16,817 nt of DNA. Origin: Betaproteobacteria bacterium RIFCSPLOWO2_02_FULL_68_150 (GTDB taxonomy: Bacteria; Pseudomonadota; Gammaproteobacteria; Burkholderiales; SG8-39). The position numbers and the translations under genes are program-made. Where the stretch lies: the NCBI GenBank assembly GCA_001771975.1, contig MERE01000157.1, positions 1 through 16,817 of the forward strand. Direction: 5' to 3'. Under the pieces are notes generated by a model. The model worked only from the letters and a program-made list of their open reading frames with translations. It ran no database searches and was not told where the DNA came from. Numbering within the stretch: position 1 is the stretch's first letter; every line of letters starts with the position of its first letter. Below are positions 16,119 to 16,817 of the stretch, piece by piece.

Positions 16119-16817
16119 GTGACGACGCTGCGCTTCGGCTTGGAATTCAAGGACCTGTACCAGCGCGCGGGATTGGCGCGGCTCGATGCCGCGTTCCTCG
16201 TTTTCGTCGCCGAGTCCGACGCTGCGCTCGCCGGGCGCCTCGCGGCCGCGCGCGCGCAGCCGCTCGCGCCGAAGGCCGAATCGGATCTGCTGATCGAGCT
16301 GGCGCCGCACCTGGACGACTTTCTCGCACGCCTGTTCGGCATCGAGAGCGAAGCCCAGGCGCTGGCCGCGCGGCACCATAACTTCGCCCCGCTCTACTCG
16401 GTGAAGCGCCTGTTCGTGCAGCGCCGCGCGATGCACAAGGTGAAGCCGGAAGTGGCCGCAGCGGTGGACGGCGCCGCCGCCGAAAAGGAACTGCGCGCGC
16501 TGTTTGGCGGTTCGTTCACCGAGCTCGCGTTCGCGCGCCACGTGACCGAATGGCAGAAGGACGAAGCGCAGCATGCCGCGAAGCTCGAGCTGGCGGCGCG
16601 CTATGCCGCCTGGGCGGCGACCACGTCCGAGGGCAAGGCCAAGCACCGGCACGGCGTGCTGTTCAAGGCGCCGCGCAAGATCGATTCCCTCCGGCTGGTG
16701 CCGGTACGCACCGACGCGGCGGAGGGATTCGCGCGCCAGACGCTGGAGCACCTGCGCCGGCGTGAAGGTTTCGCGCTCACCGATGCCGGCGCCGACCTGG
16801 TGGGCGCGCTCGACGAG
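16119..16817 (+). CDS. unidentified protein, N-terminal 233 residues, runs off the window
   Basis: A frame opens with GTG at 16119 and stays open to the right edge, 233 codons, with strong G+C third-position bias as in its neighbours. The product begins MTTLRFGLEFKDLYQRAGL and continues with helical, Ala/Leu/Arg-rich sequence. I see no signal peptide, membrane span, nucleotide-binding motif or cysteine cluster in this part. LAARHHNFAPLYSVKRLFVQ and AFARHVTEWQKDE look like conserved blocks. I faintly associate this start with large betaproteobacterial FAD-dependent oxidoreductases that sit beside an SDR gene, but cannot confirm it; the FAD motif would have to lie further right. No Shine-Dalgarno sequence precedes the GTG. 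A TTG at 16104 is an in-frame alternative. That it is a coding gene is fairly sure, the function is not. Confidence 0.75.
   Translation, partial: MTTLRFGLEFKDLYQRAGLARLDAAFLVFVAESDAALAGRLAAARAQPLAPKAESDLLIELAPHLDDFLARLFGIESEAQALAARHHNFAPLYSVKRLFVQRRAMHKVKPEVAAAVDGAAAEKELRALFGGSFTELAFARHVTEWQKDEAQHAAKLELAARYAAWAATTSEGKAKHRHGVLFKAPRKIDSLRLVPVRTDAAEGFARQTLEHLRRREGFALTDAGADLVGALDE

Noticed and set aside
14381..16342. 653-codon minus-strand frame that would fuse extra sequence to the hydrolase
   Set aside because: The upstream part is the SDR gene read in another frame and extends into the divergent gene; the hydrolase starts at GTG 15301.

Overview
The window is a high-GC stretch of bacterial chromosome that looks betaproteobacterial. 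The reasons are the long (~400 aa) TrpRS with a Cys-rich C-terminal part, the order rluB-rimP-nusA-infB-rbfA-truB, the scpA-scpB-rluB block behind trpS, and a DksA of the classical zinc-finger type. The content is almost entirely housekeeping and densely packed. I see no mobile element, CRISPR array, phage gene or defence system, and no undescribed multi-gene system. The points worth a second look are regulatory and structural.

Layout: (1) 1-330 holds the start of a periplasmic ABC substrate-binding protein on the minus strand, cut by the window edge. (2) 394-656 holds three tRNA genes on the minus strand in transcription order Pro(UGG)-Arg(UCU)-His(GUG), behind a good sigma70-type promoter with a G+C-rich discriminator. 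(3) 807-1232 is dksA on the plus strand, divergent from the tRNAs, with its own extended -10 promoter. A symmetrical hairpin at 1252-1279 can terminate both dksA and the converging pnp. (4) 1302-9628 is the translation/RNA block on the minus strand, in transcription order rimP-nusA-infB-rbfA-truB-rpsO-pnp. It matches the E. coli nusA-infB/rpsO-pnp region, but no metY tRNA precedes rimP. (5) 9645-9672 is an intrinsic terminator between rluB and rimP. (6) 9699-16059 is a second minus-strand gene string, in transcription order SDR dehydrogenase, alpha/beta hydrolase, YciO-type protein, site-2 protease homologue, trpS, scpA, scpB, rluB. Junctions are of 2-31 bases or overlap, so one long operon is likely. 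(7) 16119-16817 is the 5' part of a divergent plus-strand gene that runs off the window; its product is not securely identified.

Functionally, block 4 joins transcription elongation (NusA), initiation (IF2), 30S maturation (RimP, RbfA), tRNA modification (TruB), a 30S protein (S15) and RNA decay (PNPase). Block 6 supplies the tryptophan synthetase, the condensin partners ScpA/ScpB and a 23S pseudouridine synthase, preceded by two metabolic enzymes. Several starts are non-ATG (GTG: infB, truB, hydrolase, ABC protein, plus-strand gene; TTG: pnp, rluB).
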